A DNA stretch of 64,000 nucleotides from an uncultured Lachnospiraceae bacterium (GTDB lineage Bacteria > Bacillota > Clostridia > Lachnospirales > Lachnospiraceae), in contig CAJTLU010000014.1 of assembly GCA_910577175.1 (NCBI GenBank), forward strand, positions 1-64,000, read 5' to 3'. The translations under genes were made by a program, and so were the position numbers. Below are positions 8,320 to 18,541 of this stretch, piece by piece. How positions within the stretch are numbered: the stretch's first letter is position 1; the number at the start of each line of letters is the position of its first letter. A model generated the notes under the pieces. It was not told where the DNA came from. It did no database searches and saw only the letters and a list, made by a program, of their open reading frames with translations.

Positions 8320-10440
8320 TTATTTCCCGTTCTTTGCTGCCAGAATCTTATCCTGTACGCTCTTCGGAACCTGCTCGTAGGTTGAGAAGAACATGGAATA
8401 AGCACCGCGGCCCTGCGTCTTGGAACGAAGGGTGGTAGAATAACCGAACATCTCAGAAAGCGGAACAAACGCACGAATCAGCTTTGTACCGTTGATATCC
8501 TCGGAACCCTCAATACGTCCGCGCCGGGAGCTGATATCACCGATGACATCTCCCATATAATCCTCCGGAACTGTTACTTCGACTCTCATAATCGGCTCTA
8601 AGAGTACCGGAGCTGCCTTCTGCATTGCTTCCTTAAATGCCATGGAACCGGAAATCTTAAATGCCATTTCGTTTGAGTCTACTTCATGGTAGGAACCGTC
8701 ATAGCAGTTTGCATGAACACCGAGTACCGGGAAACCGCCAAGTACGCCGCACTTCATAGCCTCTTCGATACCTGCCTGTACTGCCGGGATATATTCCTTC
8801 GGAATCGCACCGCCGACAACCGTATTTTCAAACTCGAACGTCTTCTCACCGTTGACATCCATCGGCGTGAAGATAACCTTACAGTGTCCGTACTGACCAC
8901 GTCCACCGGACTGCTTTGCATACTTGGAATCTACATTGACTTCCTTCGTAATACCTTCCTTATAAGCAACCTGCGGAGCGCCTACATTTGCCTCTACATG
9001 GAACTCTCTTAAGAGACGGTCTACGATAATCTCAAGGTGAAGCTCACCCATACCGGCAATAATCGTCTGTCCGGTCTCCTCATTGGTGGATACACGGAAC
9101 GTCGGGTCTTCTTCAGCAAGCTTTGCAAGTGCTTCGCCCATCTTATCCTGACCTGCCTTGGTCTTCGGCTCGATTGCAATATCAATAACCGGTTCCGGGA
9201 ACTCCATGGACTCTAAGATAACCGGCGCCTTCTCGTCACAAATCGTATCTCCGGTGGTTGTAAACTTAAAGCCTACGGCAGCCGCAATATCACCGGAGTA
9301 AACCTTTTCCAGGTCCTCTCTCTTATTTGCGTGCATCTGCAGGATACGGCCTACGCGCTCCTTCTTGCCCTTCGTAGCATTTAATACATAGGAGCCTGCG
9401 TTCATCGTTCCGGAATATACACGGAAGAATGCCAGCTTACCTACGAACGGGTCAGCCATAATCTTGAATGCAAGTGCCGAAAACGGCTCGTCGTCGGAAG
9501 ACTTTCTCGTAATTTCGTTGCCGTCTTCGTCAACGCCCTTGATGTCCGGAACGTCCGTCGGTGCCGGAAGATACTCAATAATCGCATCTAACAGCTTCTG
9601 GACACCCTTATTTCTGTATGCGGAGCCACAGCAGACCGGAATAATCTCGCTGTTGATGGTAGCTGCTCTTAATGCCTTCTTTAACTGCTCCGTAGACGGC
9701 TCTTCACCCTCTAAGTACAGCTCAAGAAGCTCATCGCTGGTCTCACAGATTTTTTCAATCATTTCCGCACGATACGTTTCGGCTTCATCCTTCATATCCT
9801 CCGGAATATCTTTAATTTCAATCTGGTCACCCTTGTCGTCCAGATAGTAATATGCCTGCATCTCAAACAGGTCAATAATACCCTGGAACGTATCTTCCTT
9901 TCCAATCGGAAGCTGCAACGGAACCGGGTTCTTACCAAGTCTCGTCTTAATCATTTCTACTACGTTATAGAAGTTTGCACCCGAAATGTCCATCTTATTA
10001 ACAAATGCCATTCTCGGTACATTGTACTTATCCGCCTGACGCCATACCGTCTCGGACTGCGGCTCAACACCGCCCTTTGCACAGAATACGCCGACTGCGC
10101 TGTCCAGTACACGCAGGGAACGCTCAACCTCTACGGTAAAGTCTACGTGACCCGGGGTGTCAATGATGTTGATACGATGCTCTAAAGCATCCGGCATCTT
10201 CTTGTGCATATACTCCTGTGTCCAATGACAGGTCGTAGCTGCGGACGTAATCGTAATACCTCTTTCCTGCTCCTGCTCCATCCAGTCCATGGTCGCATTA
10301 CCTTCATGGGTATTACCGATTTTATGATTTACACCGGTATAGTACAGAATACGCTCGGTAAGAGTAGTCTTACCGGCATCAATGTGTGCCATAATACCGA
10401 TATTTCTGGTTCTCTCCAATGGATATTCTCTTCCAGCCAA
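8320..10440 (-). CDS. fusA: Elongation factor G
   Basis: 706 residues, the usual length. AHIDAGKTT (G1), DTPGHVDF and NKMD define the GTPase; domains II-V follow. EF-G drives ribosomal translocation. The start codon is TTG at 10440, fixed by the AGGAGG site at about 10450-10456 and by the conserved N-terminus [20 protein letters not shown]. It sits between rpsG and tuf in the str operon. Confidence 0.98.
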   Translation of the reverse strand: MAGREYPLERTRNIGIMAHIDAGKTTLTERILYYTGVNHKIGNTHEGNATMDWMEQEQERGITITSAATTCHWTQEYMHKKMPDALEHRINIIDTPGHVDFTVEVERSLRVLDSAVGVFCAKGGVEPQSETVWRQADKYNVPRMAFVNKMDISGANFYNVVEMIKTRLGKNPVPLQLPIGKEDTFQGIIDLFEMQAYYYLDDKGDQIEIKDIPEDMKDEAETYRAEMIEKICETSDELLELYLEGEEPSTEQLKKALRAATINSEIIPVCCGSAYRNKGVQKLLDAIIEYLPAPTDVPDIKGVDEDGNEITRKSSDDEPFSALAFKIMADPFVGKLAFFRVYSGTMNAGSYVLNATKGKKERVGRILQMHANKREDLEKVYSGDIAAAVGFKFTTTGDTICDEKAPVILESMEFPEPVIDIAIEPKTKAGQDKMGEALAKLAEEDPTFRVSTNEETGQTIIAGMGELHLEIIVDRLLREFHVEANVGAPQVAYKEGITKEVNVDSKYAKQSGGRGQYGHCKVIFTPMDVNGEKTFEFENTVVGGAIPKEYIPAVQAGIEEAMKCGVLGGFPVLGVHANCYDGSYHEVDSNEMAFKISGSMAFKEAMQKAAPVLLEPIMRVEVTVPEDYMGDVIGDISSRRGRIEGSEDINGTKLIRAFVPLSEMFGYSTTLRSKTQGRGAYSMFFSTYEQVPKSVQDKILAAKNGK

Positions 10441-10486
10441 GATTTTTTCCTCCTATTCTCAACTCTGGCTCCTGTATGCGCAAAGA

Positions 10487-11035
<549 letters not shown>

Positions 11036-11150
11036 TTAATCTATTCTTCAAGGCTGCGCAGCCACCTGCAATCTCTGACGAAAAATTAACCCTCGCACCG
11101 TCTGCTGTTTTGCAGACACAATCTGTAATGAGAAATAACTTGTTACTGAT

Positions 11151-11570
11151 TTATTTTGCGTCCTTCGGCCTCTTCGCACCATACTTGGAACGCGCCTGAC
11201 GTCTTTTTGCAACGCCTGCGGTATCAAGCGTACCTCTTACGATATGGTATCTGGTACCCGGAAGGTCCTTTACACGGCCGCCACGGATCAGAACTACGCT
11301 GTGCTCCTGAAGGTTGTGTCCCTCACCTGGAATATAGCTGGTTACTTCGATTCCGTTGGAAAGACGTACTCTGGCAATCTTTCTTAATGCAGAGTTCGGC
11401 TTCTTCGGGGTCGTTGTTCTTACTGCGGTACAAACGCCACGCTTCTGCGGGGAAGAGGTAGCCGTACTCTTTTTCTGTAACGAGTTGAATCCTCTCTGTA
11501 ATGCCGGAGCAGTGGACTTTTTCTCCAAAGACTTTCTGCCTTTTCTTACTAACTGGTTAAATGTAGGCAT
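11151..11570 (-). CDS. rpsL: 30S ribosomal protein S12
   Basis: 139 residues from ATG 11570, with AGGAGGTG upstream; the longer frame to 11702 is leader. The N-terminus [13 protein letters not shown] and the decoding-centre loop [12 protein letters not shown] are conserved, with the streptomycin-sensitive Lys in PKKPNS. First gene of the str operon. The 193-nt spacer to rpsG holds a short hairpin (GTCTGC/GCAGAC) but no other feature. Confidence 0.98.
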   Translation of the reverse strand: MPTFNQLVRKGRKSLEKKSTAPALQRGFNSLQKKSTATSSPQKRGVCTAVRTTTPKKPNSALRKIARVRLSNGIEVTSYIPGEGHNLQEHSVVLIRGGRVKDLPGTRYHIVRGTLDTAGVAKRRQARSKYGAKRPKDAK

Positions 11571-11669
11571 TAATTTTTCACCTCCTGTAAATTTTAAGGA
11601 AACTATGTGGCTGCCTGCAGACCTGAAATCTGCATAACAAAATAGCCGCGTTTCACACGCGCAAGCTAT

Positions 11670-11698
11670 ATTATATCCGCTGTAATTCCTCTTGTCAA
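11670..11698 (-). promoter_or_regulatory. Sigma-A promoter of the str operon
   Basis: Consensus TTGACA, a 17-nt spacer and TATAAT on the reverse strand, about 100 nt upstream of the rpsL start. Confidence 0.9.
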
Positions 11699-11729
11699 GC
11701 ACTTTTTCCTGAAATTCCGGATTTCTTAA

Positions 11730-11843
11730 GCCTTATTTTTTCATTGGTCCGAAGGACCGTATATTTCACGGAGCCGTCCCCGCCTCTTAACACCGCCAAG
11801 GCGCGGGGACGCAGGCGATTTAGCGGTATTTAGAGGAAGTCCG
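11730..11843. repeat. Structured intergenic repeat, copy A
   Basis: This 114-nt stretch between recJ and the str promoter matches a 117-nt stretch at 20051-20167 in the same orientation. Both begin GCCTTATTTTT and end GAGGAAGTCCG. Copy A contains the hairpin GGTCCGAAGGACC, a GTCCCCGC/GCGGGGAC stem and an ACCGC/GCGGT pairing. No open frame is present. Both copies lie between two reverse-strand genes, so they would be transcribed or act as a spacer in the same direction. The family is not recognised; a genome-wide interspersed repeat or small RNA element is likely. Confidence 0.65.
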
Positions 11844-11869
11844 TTTCATACGGCAGCCTCCTCAGAAAA

Positions 11870-13663
11870 TTACTTTGTCCTTTTATATTCCTGAATGATA
11901 ATCTGCGGATATTTTTTTCCCTGGTATTCATCAATACCAGGAGAAAAGGCAAGGGTCAGCGCAACCGACTCCGTTCCGCGGTATACCCCGCGCGTCGTCT
12001 CTTCCCCGAACTCCTGTATCAGATACTCCTCAAAGGCATCCGCTTCATGGAAGCAGAGCCCGGTCAGGCTTGTCCCTGCCGTATCCGTAAGCCGCAGACG
12101 CAGGGAGTCCCCTTCCTTTCCGATACGCTGTATGCCGCTCACACGCACGCCGCTTGCGGCAAACAACGGTTTCGGATTCCCATTCCCAAAGGGTTCAAAC
12201 CACGCAAGCTCCTCCAGAAGCTCCTCTGATATTTCCGAAAACGGAAGCACTGCATCCAGATAAAGCTTTCTGGTCAGTATTTCTTCCGTAAGATGAACTG
12301 CTTCATTCAGCTGCTTTCCTAACAGGGCAGCATTGTTTTCATCTAATGACATTCCTGCCGCCATCGGGTGTCCGCCGAAGGCAAGGAAAAGCTCCTTCTG
12401 CTCCGAAAGCCTTTCAAACATCGGATACCCTTCGATGGAACGTCCCGAACCCTTGATGCAGGACTCTCCCTTTGTCAGTATAATGACGGGCAGATAAAAC
12501 TGCTCCCGGATGCGTCCCGCCACAATCCCTGCAAGGCTTTCGTGACACTCCGGCAGATACAGCACCAACACCTGTGCCGGATTCTCCAAAAGCGCTTCCT
12601 CTGCAAGCTTTTGTGCCGTTTTCGTTGCCTCCAGTGTCATCTGCTTACGGATATCGTTCAGCTCCTTTAGCTTTTCTGCTCTCCTTTCTGCCTCTGCTGC
12701 ATCCTCGCACAACAGCAGCTCCAGTCCAAGTAACGCGGTATCTAACCTCCCTGCGGCATTAAAGCAGGGTCCGATTAAAAATCCGGCATGATAGGCGCTG
12801 ATTTTCCGTTCCGTAAGACCATACGCTGCAAGCAGCGCACGGATTCCGTAATTCTGACATGTCTGCACCATGGAAAGTCCTCTCGCTACCGCGGCACGGT
12901 TCTCCCCGGTCAGTTCCATCACATCGCAGACCGTAGCAAATGCTACCGGTACAAGGAGTTCGGACAGCATCTCTTCTTTTTTACTTTTGCTGCAAAAAAA
13001 CGCTTCCCCTGCCGCCTCAAATAAAAGGCAGACTACCTTATATGCTACCATTGCCCCGCAGATACCGCTCTGCGGATAGGTTTCACCCGGCTGCTTCGGA
13101 TTAACGATTACATCGGCAGGCGGCAAGTCATAACAAAGCACGCCGTTCTCCTTATGACATGGAATATCATGGTGGTCAGTTACAATAACCTGCATACCGG
13201 ACTCCTTTGCACGGGCAACCGGCCCTGCCGCCGCAATTCCGTTATCACAGGTGAGAAGCAGAGCAATCCGTTCCTGCTCTGCTTCTTCTACCATTTTCAT
13301 ATTCATTCCGTAGCCGTCCCTGATGCGGTCCGGTATCCGGTAATCGACGGCCGCTCCCATGGTACGGAGCGCCTGATACAACAGGTAGGTTGCCATCACA
13401 CCGTCCACGTCATAGTCGCCGATAATGCGGATACGTTTCTTTTCCCTTACCGCTGTAAGAAGCAGCTCGCAGGCTCTGTCCGCATTTTTCAGCAATGCTG
13501 CACTATGAAGCGGCTGCGTCTGTGGCTGCAAATAGTCCCTTGCCCGATTGATATCTGCAAGTCCGCGGTTTGCCAGAACCCGGCACATAGTCCTTGAAAG
13601 CCCGGTCTCCCGCTCCAACGCTGAAAAATCCGCTTTTTTATTTCTCAGTATCCATTCTGTCAT
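11870..13663 (-). CDS. recJ: Single-stranded-DNA-specific exonuclease RecJ
   Basis: 597 residues from ATG 13663, which has a GAGGAA site; this start overlaps the preceding DUF4349 gene by 26 bases. The DHH-family motifs are intact: IGDYDVDG with Asp83/Asp85, VTDHH at 161-165 and the DHHA1 motif FGGHPMAAG. C-terminal OB-fold sequence follows. RecJ degrades single-stranded DNA 5' to 3' in recombination and mismatch or base excision repair. It is the last gene of the reverse-strand signalling/envelope operon. Confidence 0.95.
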   Translation of the reverse strand: MTEWILRNKKADFSALERETGLSRTMCRVLANRGLADINRARDYLQPQTQPLHSAALLKNADRACELLLTAVREKKRIRIIGDYDVDGVMATYLLYQALRTMGAAVDYRIPDRIRDGYGMNMKMVEEAEQERIALLLTCDNGIAAAGPVARAKESGMQVIVTDHHDIPCHKENGVLCYDLPPADVIVNPKQPGETYPQSGICGAMVAYKVVCLLFEAAGEAFFCSKSKKEEMLSELLVPVAFATVCDVMELTGENRAAVARGLSMVQTCQNYGIRALLAAYGLTERKISAYHAGFLIGPCFNAAGRLDTALLGLELLLCEDAAEAERRAEKLKELNDIRKQMTLEATKTAQKLAEEALLENPAQVLVLYLPECHESLAGIVAGRIREQFYLPVIILTKGESCIKGSGRSIEGYPMFERLSEQKELFLAFGGHPMAAGMSLDENNAALLGKQLNEAVHLTEEILTRKLYLDAVLPFSEISEELLEELAWFEPFGNGNPKPLFAASGVRVSGIQRIGKEGDSLRLRLTDTAGTSLTGLCFHEADAFEEYLIQEFGEETTRGVYRGTESVALTLAFSPGIDEYQGKKYPQIIIQEYKRTK

Positions 13664-14627
13664 GCTGTTCCTCATCCATCTTCTGTTGATATGCCTTTCT
13701 TGCGGCTGCACTTTTTGCCTCTGACTTTTTGACGGCTTTTCTGAGCAGTACCGCTGCAACACCGACGACTACGCCAAAAATGAGCAGATACAAACAGTTC
13801 GTTACAAACCATACCAGAAAATTCCCTGCGCCGTCCTGTATGTTATAAAAGGTATTGATAAAGCCTTCCTTCATTCTGGAAAACAGGGTCGGGTCCGGCT
13901 CCGCCGTTATAGTCCGCTTTACTTCCGAAATATCTAAATTTATTGTAGAATAGCTCACCTGATTGTCGTATACCCTGAGCTTTGCCGCATAGGATTCGAT
14001 TTCATAGCGGAGCTCGGTCAGATGCCTCTCCAGAGTAATGATAGCATCTAAGCTTTCTGCCTTGCCCAAAAGCTCCAGAAAGCGCTCCTGCTCTATTTGA
14101 AGTGCCTTCAGATGAGTTTCGGTATCCGCGTACTGCAGCGCCACATTCTGAGCTCTCTCACTCTTGTAAACCACGGATGCATTCTCGCCTATCCCTGAAA
14201 CAAAAAGGTCCAGGCTGTTCTGTGGGATACGAAGCGTCAGCTCTGCCGAACGGTATCCGCTATAATCCGCATCTCCGCCATAAATCTGTGAATGCTCGAT
14301 ATAGCCGCCGACTTCCGAAACCTTTGTTTCCAGATAAGAGAGCAGCGTTTCAAACTCCTTCGTCTGCACCCGCATCGTTATTGTTCTTATCAGCTTTTCC
14401 GAAACTGACTGGTACTCTTCTGCCTCTTCCTTCCCGGAAAAATCCTGCACGGCATCCAACTTCTGTCCTCCGCCATTAGTACCGAGTCCCCAGTCTGACT
14501 TATCCATCCCGTCTGTCGTCTGGGTAAATCCCGGATTTGCATTATCCATTGCTGCATTCTTTGCCGCGCAGCCGCCAAGAAGAAGCGCCCCAAGCAGGCC
14601 TGCCGCCAGCCATATCTTCTTTTTCAT
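13638..14627 (-). CDS. DUF4349 membrane-anchored lipoprotein
   Basis: 329 residues. A lipoprotein signal peptide ends in the lipobox LLGGC at about residue 20. The extracytoplasmic body has the DUF4349 pattern (TITMRVQTKEFETLLSYLE... VGGYIEHSQIYG) with a helical stretch around TETHLKALQIEQERFLELL. A transmembrane helix near residues 267-295 (WFVTNCLYLLIFGVVVGVAA) is followed by a basic cytoplasmic tail. The family is common in Firmicutes; function is unknown. It overlaps recJ and follows a glycosidase-like envelope protein, so an envelope role is plausible. Confidence 0.85.
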   Translation of the reverse strand: MKKKIWLAAGLLGALLLGGCAAKNAAMDNANPGFTQTTDGMDKSDWGLGTNGGGQKLDAVQDFSGKEEAEEYQSVSEKLIRTITMRVQTKEFETLLSYLETKVSEVGGYIEHSQIYGGDADYSGYRSAELTLRIPQNSLDLFVSGIGENASVVYKSERAQNVALQYADTETHLKALQIEQERFLELLGKAESLDAIITLERHLTELRYEIESYAAKLRVYDNQVSYSTINLDISEVKRTITAEPDPTLFSRMKEGFINTFYNIQDGAGNFLVWFVTNCLYLLIFGVVVGVAAVLLRKAVKKSEAKSAAARKAYQQKMDEEQHDRMDTEK

Positions 14628-14745
14628 ACAATCTCCTTTCCGTGCGCCTTCCCTTCCGCACCAAAACAGTTCAAAGAAGCCCTCTTCCGGGATTCCACTC
14701 TCTGTTTATTAGACGAGATTGAAAAAAATACGGTTCCGCCTTCTG

Positions 14746-16101
14746 CTAATAATCCTTGTCACGCAACAGCCCGCCTTTAGTGTAATACATTCCGGCATTC
14801 CATAACAGCCACCCCTCATAGCCGGCAGAATATGTCGCCGATATCTGGGCACGGATTTCCTGCGGCCCATACTCAAGATAACGGCCGGTCCCGAGATAGG
14901 ATGCTGTAAAGTCCTGCAGCCATGGCCGCACAACCGCGCGGTGCTCTCCCTCTTCAATTACGGAAAGCTTCTTTACGGAAGCGTTCATCTCCATTAACAT
15001 CAGCTGGAACGGCTTTTTATCCGGATAGGAAAGCCCGCCATATCCGAAATTATAGTGGGACGGATATGCCATCGGACAGATATAGTCGAGATACCGGCTG
15101 AGTCCTACATAGCTCTGACCGATACGCTCTCCGTCACCGGTACTGTTAATAATCGTCGCAAATACATCGCCGCTTACGAAAATCCCCATCGGCTTTAACT
15201 CCTGACACGCGTACTTGACAAACGCAGTAATCGCATCCACACGCGTCATTCCCTCCGGGATATCCCCGAAATCCGCCGATGCAAGGGCAGCAGAGCTGGA
15301 GGTACGCAGATAGTCAAAATTGATTTCATCGAAACCGGCATTGGCGGCTTCCTTTGCAATCCCGACCAGATACTCCCACGCTTCCTCGCTGTATGGATTG
15401 AGCCACCGCTCCCCGTCCGCGTCTACAAAGACCGTGCCGTTCTGATTCCTTACTGCCATCTCCGGACGCTTTCTGGTTGCAACCTGGTCTTTAAAGGCAA
15501 CCACACGGGCAATGCAGTAAATATTATGCTCTTTTAACTTTGCTATGAACTCCGGCAGGTCAGCAATATAAGCTACCTCCGCGCCCATTTCATTGACAAG
15601 CGGATTTTCAGAATTAAAAAGGATATTCCCGGTATCATCTTTGACATCAATCACCATTGCATTTAATTCCGTCGTATCCAGAAGCTCAATTAAATCGTCA
15701 AGCGTCGCGTAGTTTCCCTTACCAAGAAACGCCGTATTGACGTAAATCCCCTTGGCGTCGGTCCATACGCGCGTATCGGTAAAATCCGACATAAAGCCGT
15801 CCGGATACCGGGGCGGCTCCGGTGTTGTCTGTGCCAGGACAGGGGTCGGCGTCAAGGTTGCCTGCGGCGTTCCTGTTACCGTAGGCGTTACCTGCTCCTC
15901 CCCGCTTTCTTTTCTGCTTAAATTATAGTCCGCAAGCGCATACGTTCCGAACCCGACGGCAACCGACAATATAAGCACAAGAAGAAAACCCGGCAGGCGG
16001 CTGTTTTTCTTTTCTCTATACAGCTTGCCAAAATCCGGGCCACTTCTCCTTTTTTTTCTCCTCCTGTGATTGTGGCTCTCATAACTTCGCCTTCTGTTCA
16101 T
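14746..16101 (-). CDS. Putative glycoside hydrolase (DUF4015 / COG1306 type), membrane-anchored
   Basis: About 451 residues. A basic N-terminus is followed by one transmembrane helix (about 38-58) and a Thr/Pro-rich linker (TPTVTGTPQATLTPTPV). The extracellular TIM-barrel domain has KGIYVNTAFLGKG, AMVIDVKDDTGNI, FDEINFDYLRT and DYICPMAYPSHY, characteristic of the DUF4015 putative glycosyl hydrolases. Polysaccharide or cell-wall glycan is the probable substrate, but none has been assigned for this family. The ATG at 16101 overlaps the stop of the receiver gene by one base; a TTG at 16104 is an alternative start. Confidence 0.85.
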   Translation of the reverse strand: MNRRRSYESHNHRRRKKRRSGPDFGKLYREKKNSRLPGFLLVLILSVAVGFGTYALADYNLSRKESGEEQVTPTVTGTPQATLTPTPVLAQTTPEPPRYPDGFMSDFTDTRVWTDAKGIYVNTAFLGKGNYATLDDLIELLDTTELNAMVIDVKDDTGNILFNSENPLVNEMGAEVAYIADLPEFIAKLKEHNIYCIARVVAFKDQVATRKRPEMAVRNQNGTVFVDADGERWLNPYSEEAWEYLVGIAKEAANAGFDEINFDYLRTSSSAALASADFGDIPEGMTRVDAITAFVKYACQELKPMGIFVSGDVFATIINSTGDGERIGQSYVGLSRYLDYICPMAYPSHYNFGYGGLSYPDKKPFQLMLMEMNASVKKLSVIEEGEHRAVVRPWLQDFTASYLGTGRYLEYGPQEIRAQISATYSAGYEGWLLWNAGMYYTKGGLLRDKDY

Positions 16102-16493
16102 CAAACCATTCCCATCTTTTCTAAAACCTTGTGAAATGCCTCCAAATCAATCGGCTTTGCAACATAACCTTCACAGCCGTACTCAAATGCTGCGCGCACC
16201 TGCTCCGCATCGTTAATCGCGGTTGTCATAATCACCTTGGCACAACGCTCCTCCGGAAGGGCGATTTTCTCCTCCATCTCGCGAATCATCTGCAATACCT
16301 TGATTCCGTCCAGATATGGCATCATAATATCCAGACATACCAGATCATAATACTCCCCGTCCTCTAACGCATACCGGAACGCCTTTACCGCTTCCATACC
16401 GTCTACGGTAATATCTACCTCGCCGTACTTCTGTAAAAAGCGGGATATACTTTTTCTACTTGCATAATCATCTTCTGCTATCAAAATTCTCAC
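16101..16493 (-). CDS. Stand-alone response regulator receiver domain
   Basis: 130 residues, consisting of a receiver domain only. The acidic pair is in EDDY (residues 7-8), the phospho-acceptor Asp is in LVCLDIMMPY (about 55), and the switch Thr and Lys (MTTA, YVAKPID) are present. There is no DNA-binding or enzymatic output domain, as in CheY or phosphotransfer intermediates. Its start lies inside the end of the CheA-like kinase gene (26-base overlap), so it is very likely that kinase's partner. Confidence 0.92.
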   Translation of the reverse strand: MRILIAEDDYASRKSISRFLQKYGEVDITVDGMEAVKAFRYALEDGEYYDLVCLDIMMPYLDGIKVLQMIREMEEKIALPEERCAKVIMTTAINDAEQVRAAFEYGCEGYVAKPIDLEAFHKVLEKMGMV

Positions 16494-17808
16494 GTCTCAG
16501 GAACTCCTCTCCGGTCACATTTTTGACCGCGTAATGATAATTCGCTATAAAGCGAACGCCGCATCCTTCTCTGCTTTCTGCAATTAAGCTGCCTCCAAGT
16601 TCCTCAAAGCATCTCCTTGCCGCATCCAGACCTACTCCGCGCCCCGAATAGTTTCCTCCCGGCTCCCCGGTAGAAAAACGCGGTGTAAATATAACTTCAT
16701 TTAACTGCTGCTCACTGACTCTTTCGCCCTCTCCTATTATCCCCATTGCCGCCGCTCTCCGGGAAATTGCTTCCATCTGAAACCCTGCGCCGTCGTCTGA
16801 CACCTCTATGAGCACACCGGATCTGTCCTCTGTCATACGATACTTCACCAGTATATGTCCTGTCGGTGATTTTCCGGCTGCAATACGCTCCTCTGGTTTC
16901 TCAATTCCATGATCTGCACAATTACGGAGAAGATGTAGTAATGCACTGGAAATTTTTCCGAGGCGGTTCCGCTCCACCGAAACATCCCCGCCGACAACCG
17001 TCAGCTCGATTTCCTTACCGAGCGAGTCGCTCATTTCCTCGATAATCCGCCTCAGCTTTACCGTAAGATATCCTAACTGCTCCATACTGGATACTTCTAA
17101 CCATGTCCGGAGCTCCTCCAGAACCTTGCGCAGCCCCATCACCTCCGCCGGAATCAGTTCCAGAGAATTCCGGTAGCCGCACAGCAGCTTTGCTTCTGCT
17201 TCGTTCCCATGGCGTACGATATTCTGAAGCCACTCCAGCTCTTCTTCGGAAATTGCAATAGAACGCCTTCTTACTGCAACCCCGGCGCCGGGCTGCGTCT
17301 TTTCCTGCTTCCACTCAGTCTTCCCGACCTTTTCCCCTGCAGCATTCGGCGCGACATAAAAAAGCTGCTTTGCGCTGCCGGTACCCTTTGCCGTATCCTG
17401 AGCCTCCCCGGCATTCAGCTTTGCCAGATAGCAAAGGATTTCCTGTTCTGTTCCCTTTCCATCGCCGTCCGGTACCTCCCCGCACTCTAACTTGCGCAGC
17501 TCTGCTTCAACATAGTTAAACAAATTCCGGAACCGCGCCGTAAAGCCACCCTGGTAGGAAACCTCTGCTTTCCTGCTGCGGTAATGGGCAAGAAGCTGTT
17601 CGAATGCCCGTATCGGAACGGCAATTCCCTCATACAGCATCAGGGTTGCATCGCCTTTTATCGTATGCGTAATACGGAACAGTTCATTGAGTGCCTCCAC
17701 CGTGTAGCTTCCGCATTGTTGCGCGGTTTCTTCAACCGCCGCATACTCCTGCAGTAAGCTGCTGCACTCCTCCAAGAACAGTTCTGCCATCGAATCACTA
17801 TTTGCCAT
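16468..17808 (-). CDS. CheA-like histidine kinase with Hpt domain, no CheW-binding domain
   Basis: 446 residues. The N-terminal Hpt domain has His48 in ITHTIKGDA. After a variable linker come a short dimerisation helix region (about 215-262) and an HATPase_c domain of the CheA type: N-box HLLRNCADHG (292-301), G1 DDGAGF (338-343), G2 GRGVGLDAA (389-397). The P5/CheW-like regulatory domain expected in chemotaxis CheA is absent, so coupling to chemoreceptors is unlikely. It probably phosphorylates the adjacent receiver protein. It lies between HD-GYP and receiver genes in one operon. Confidence 0.9.
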   Translation of the reverse strand: MANSDSMAELFLEECSSLLQEYAAVEETAQQCGSYTVEALNELFRITHTIKGDATLMLYEGIAVPIRAFEQLLAHYRSRKAEVSYQGGFTARFRNLFNYVEAELRKLECGEVPDGDGKGTEQEILCYLAKLNAGEAQDTAKGTGSAKQLFYVAPNAAGEKVGKTEWKQEKTQPGAGVAVRRRSIAISEEELEWLQNIVRHGNEAEAKLLCGYRNSLELIPAEVMGLRKVLEELRTWLEVSSMEQLGYLTVKLRRIIEEMSDSLGKEIELTVVGGDVSVERNRLGKISSALLHLLRNCADHGIEKPEERIAAGKSPTGHILVKYRMTEDRSGVLIEVSDDGAGFQMEAISRRAAAMGIIGEGERVSEQQLNEVIFTPRFSTGEPGGNYSGRGVGLDAARRCFEELGGSLIAESREGCGVRFIANYHYAVKNVTGEEFLRRENFDSRR

Positions 17809-17827
17809 TCCTGCTCCTTCCGGCAGA

Positions 17828-18541
17828 CTATCGTTTCAGCTGCCGCTGTACTTTTTCTACAATTGCAACAATATCCGGGTCAAACATTTTTCCACTTTCT
17901 TCCTGGATAATCCGCATACTCTCCTCATGGGAGTACGCCGGCTTATAACAGCGGTCACTCACCAAGGAATCATACACATCGACTACCGCCATAATCCTTG
18001 CTGACAACGGTATTTCCGTACCACGCAGCCCTTTCGGGTAGCCGGTTCCGTCCCATCTCTCGTGATGATAGTAAGCAATGTCAACCGCCATCTCCATCAT
18101 CCGGTTTCCATTGCTTAAATCCGCAATTTCCTGCAATGCCTTTGCGCCGATTTCCGCATGTGTTTCGATAATAGCCCGCTCCTCGCTGGTCAGGCTGCCC
18201 GGTTTTAATAAAATCCGGTCGCTGATTGAAATTTTACCGATGTCATGCAGCAGAGATGCCATTTCAATCATATCCGCAAACGCATCGTCAACCTGCTGTT
18301 CAAACTCCGGGGAACGCGCAAGACTCATGGCAAGCATTTTGCAATTTTCCCTGATATTTTTAAAATGTCTTCCGGCACCGTTTTCACGTGCCTCGGAAAC
18401 CTTTGCAAGCGCATATATCATCATTTTTTGCTGCTCTGCAATCTCATTCCTCTGGTCCTGAACCATCTGGCGCAGCTGCCTGTTACAGGCCTCCAGTTCC
18501 AGTATATTCGCTTCCTGTTCCGGAATCTCCCTGGTATTCAT
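17828..18541 (-). CDS. HD-GYP domain protein (probable c-di-GMP phosphodiesterase)
   Basis: 237 residues. A coiled-coil N-terminus (about 8-45) precedes the HD-GYP domain. It has the metal ligands H59 (GRHF), the HD pair 99-100 in LLHDIGK, HH at 159-160 and the signature GTGYPKGL at 165-172. HD-GYP enzymes linearise and hydrolyse c-di-GMP. There is no receiver or sensor domain, so input probably comes through partner proteins. Its start overlaps the stop of the PAS kinase by four bases (ATGA), indicating coupled translation. Confidence 0.92.
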   Translation of the reverse strand: MNTREIPEQEANILELEACNRQLRQMVQDQRNEIAEQQKMMIYALAKVSEARENGAGRHFKNIRENCKMLAMSLARSPEFEQQVDDAFADMIEMASLLHDIGKISISDRILLKPGSLTSEERAIIETHAEIGAKALQEIADLSNGNRMMEMAVDIAYYHHERWDGTGYPKGLRGTEIPLSARIMAVVDVYDSLVSDRCYKPAYSHEESMRIIQEESGKMFDPDIVAIVEKVQRQLKR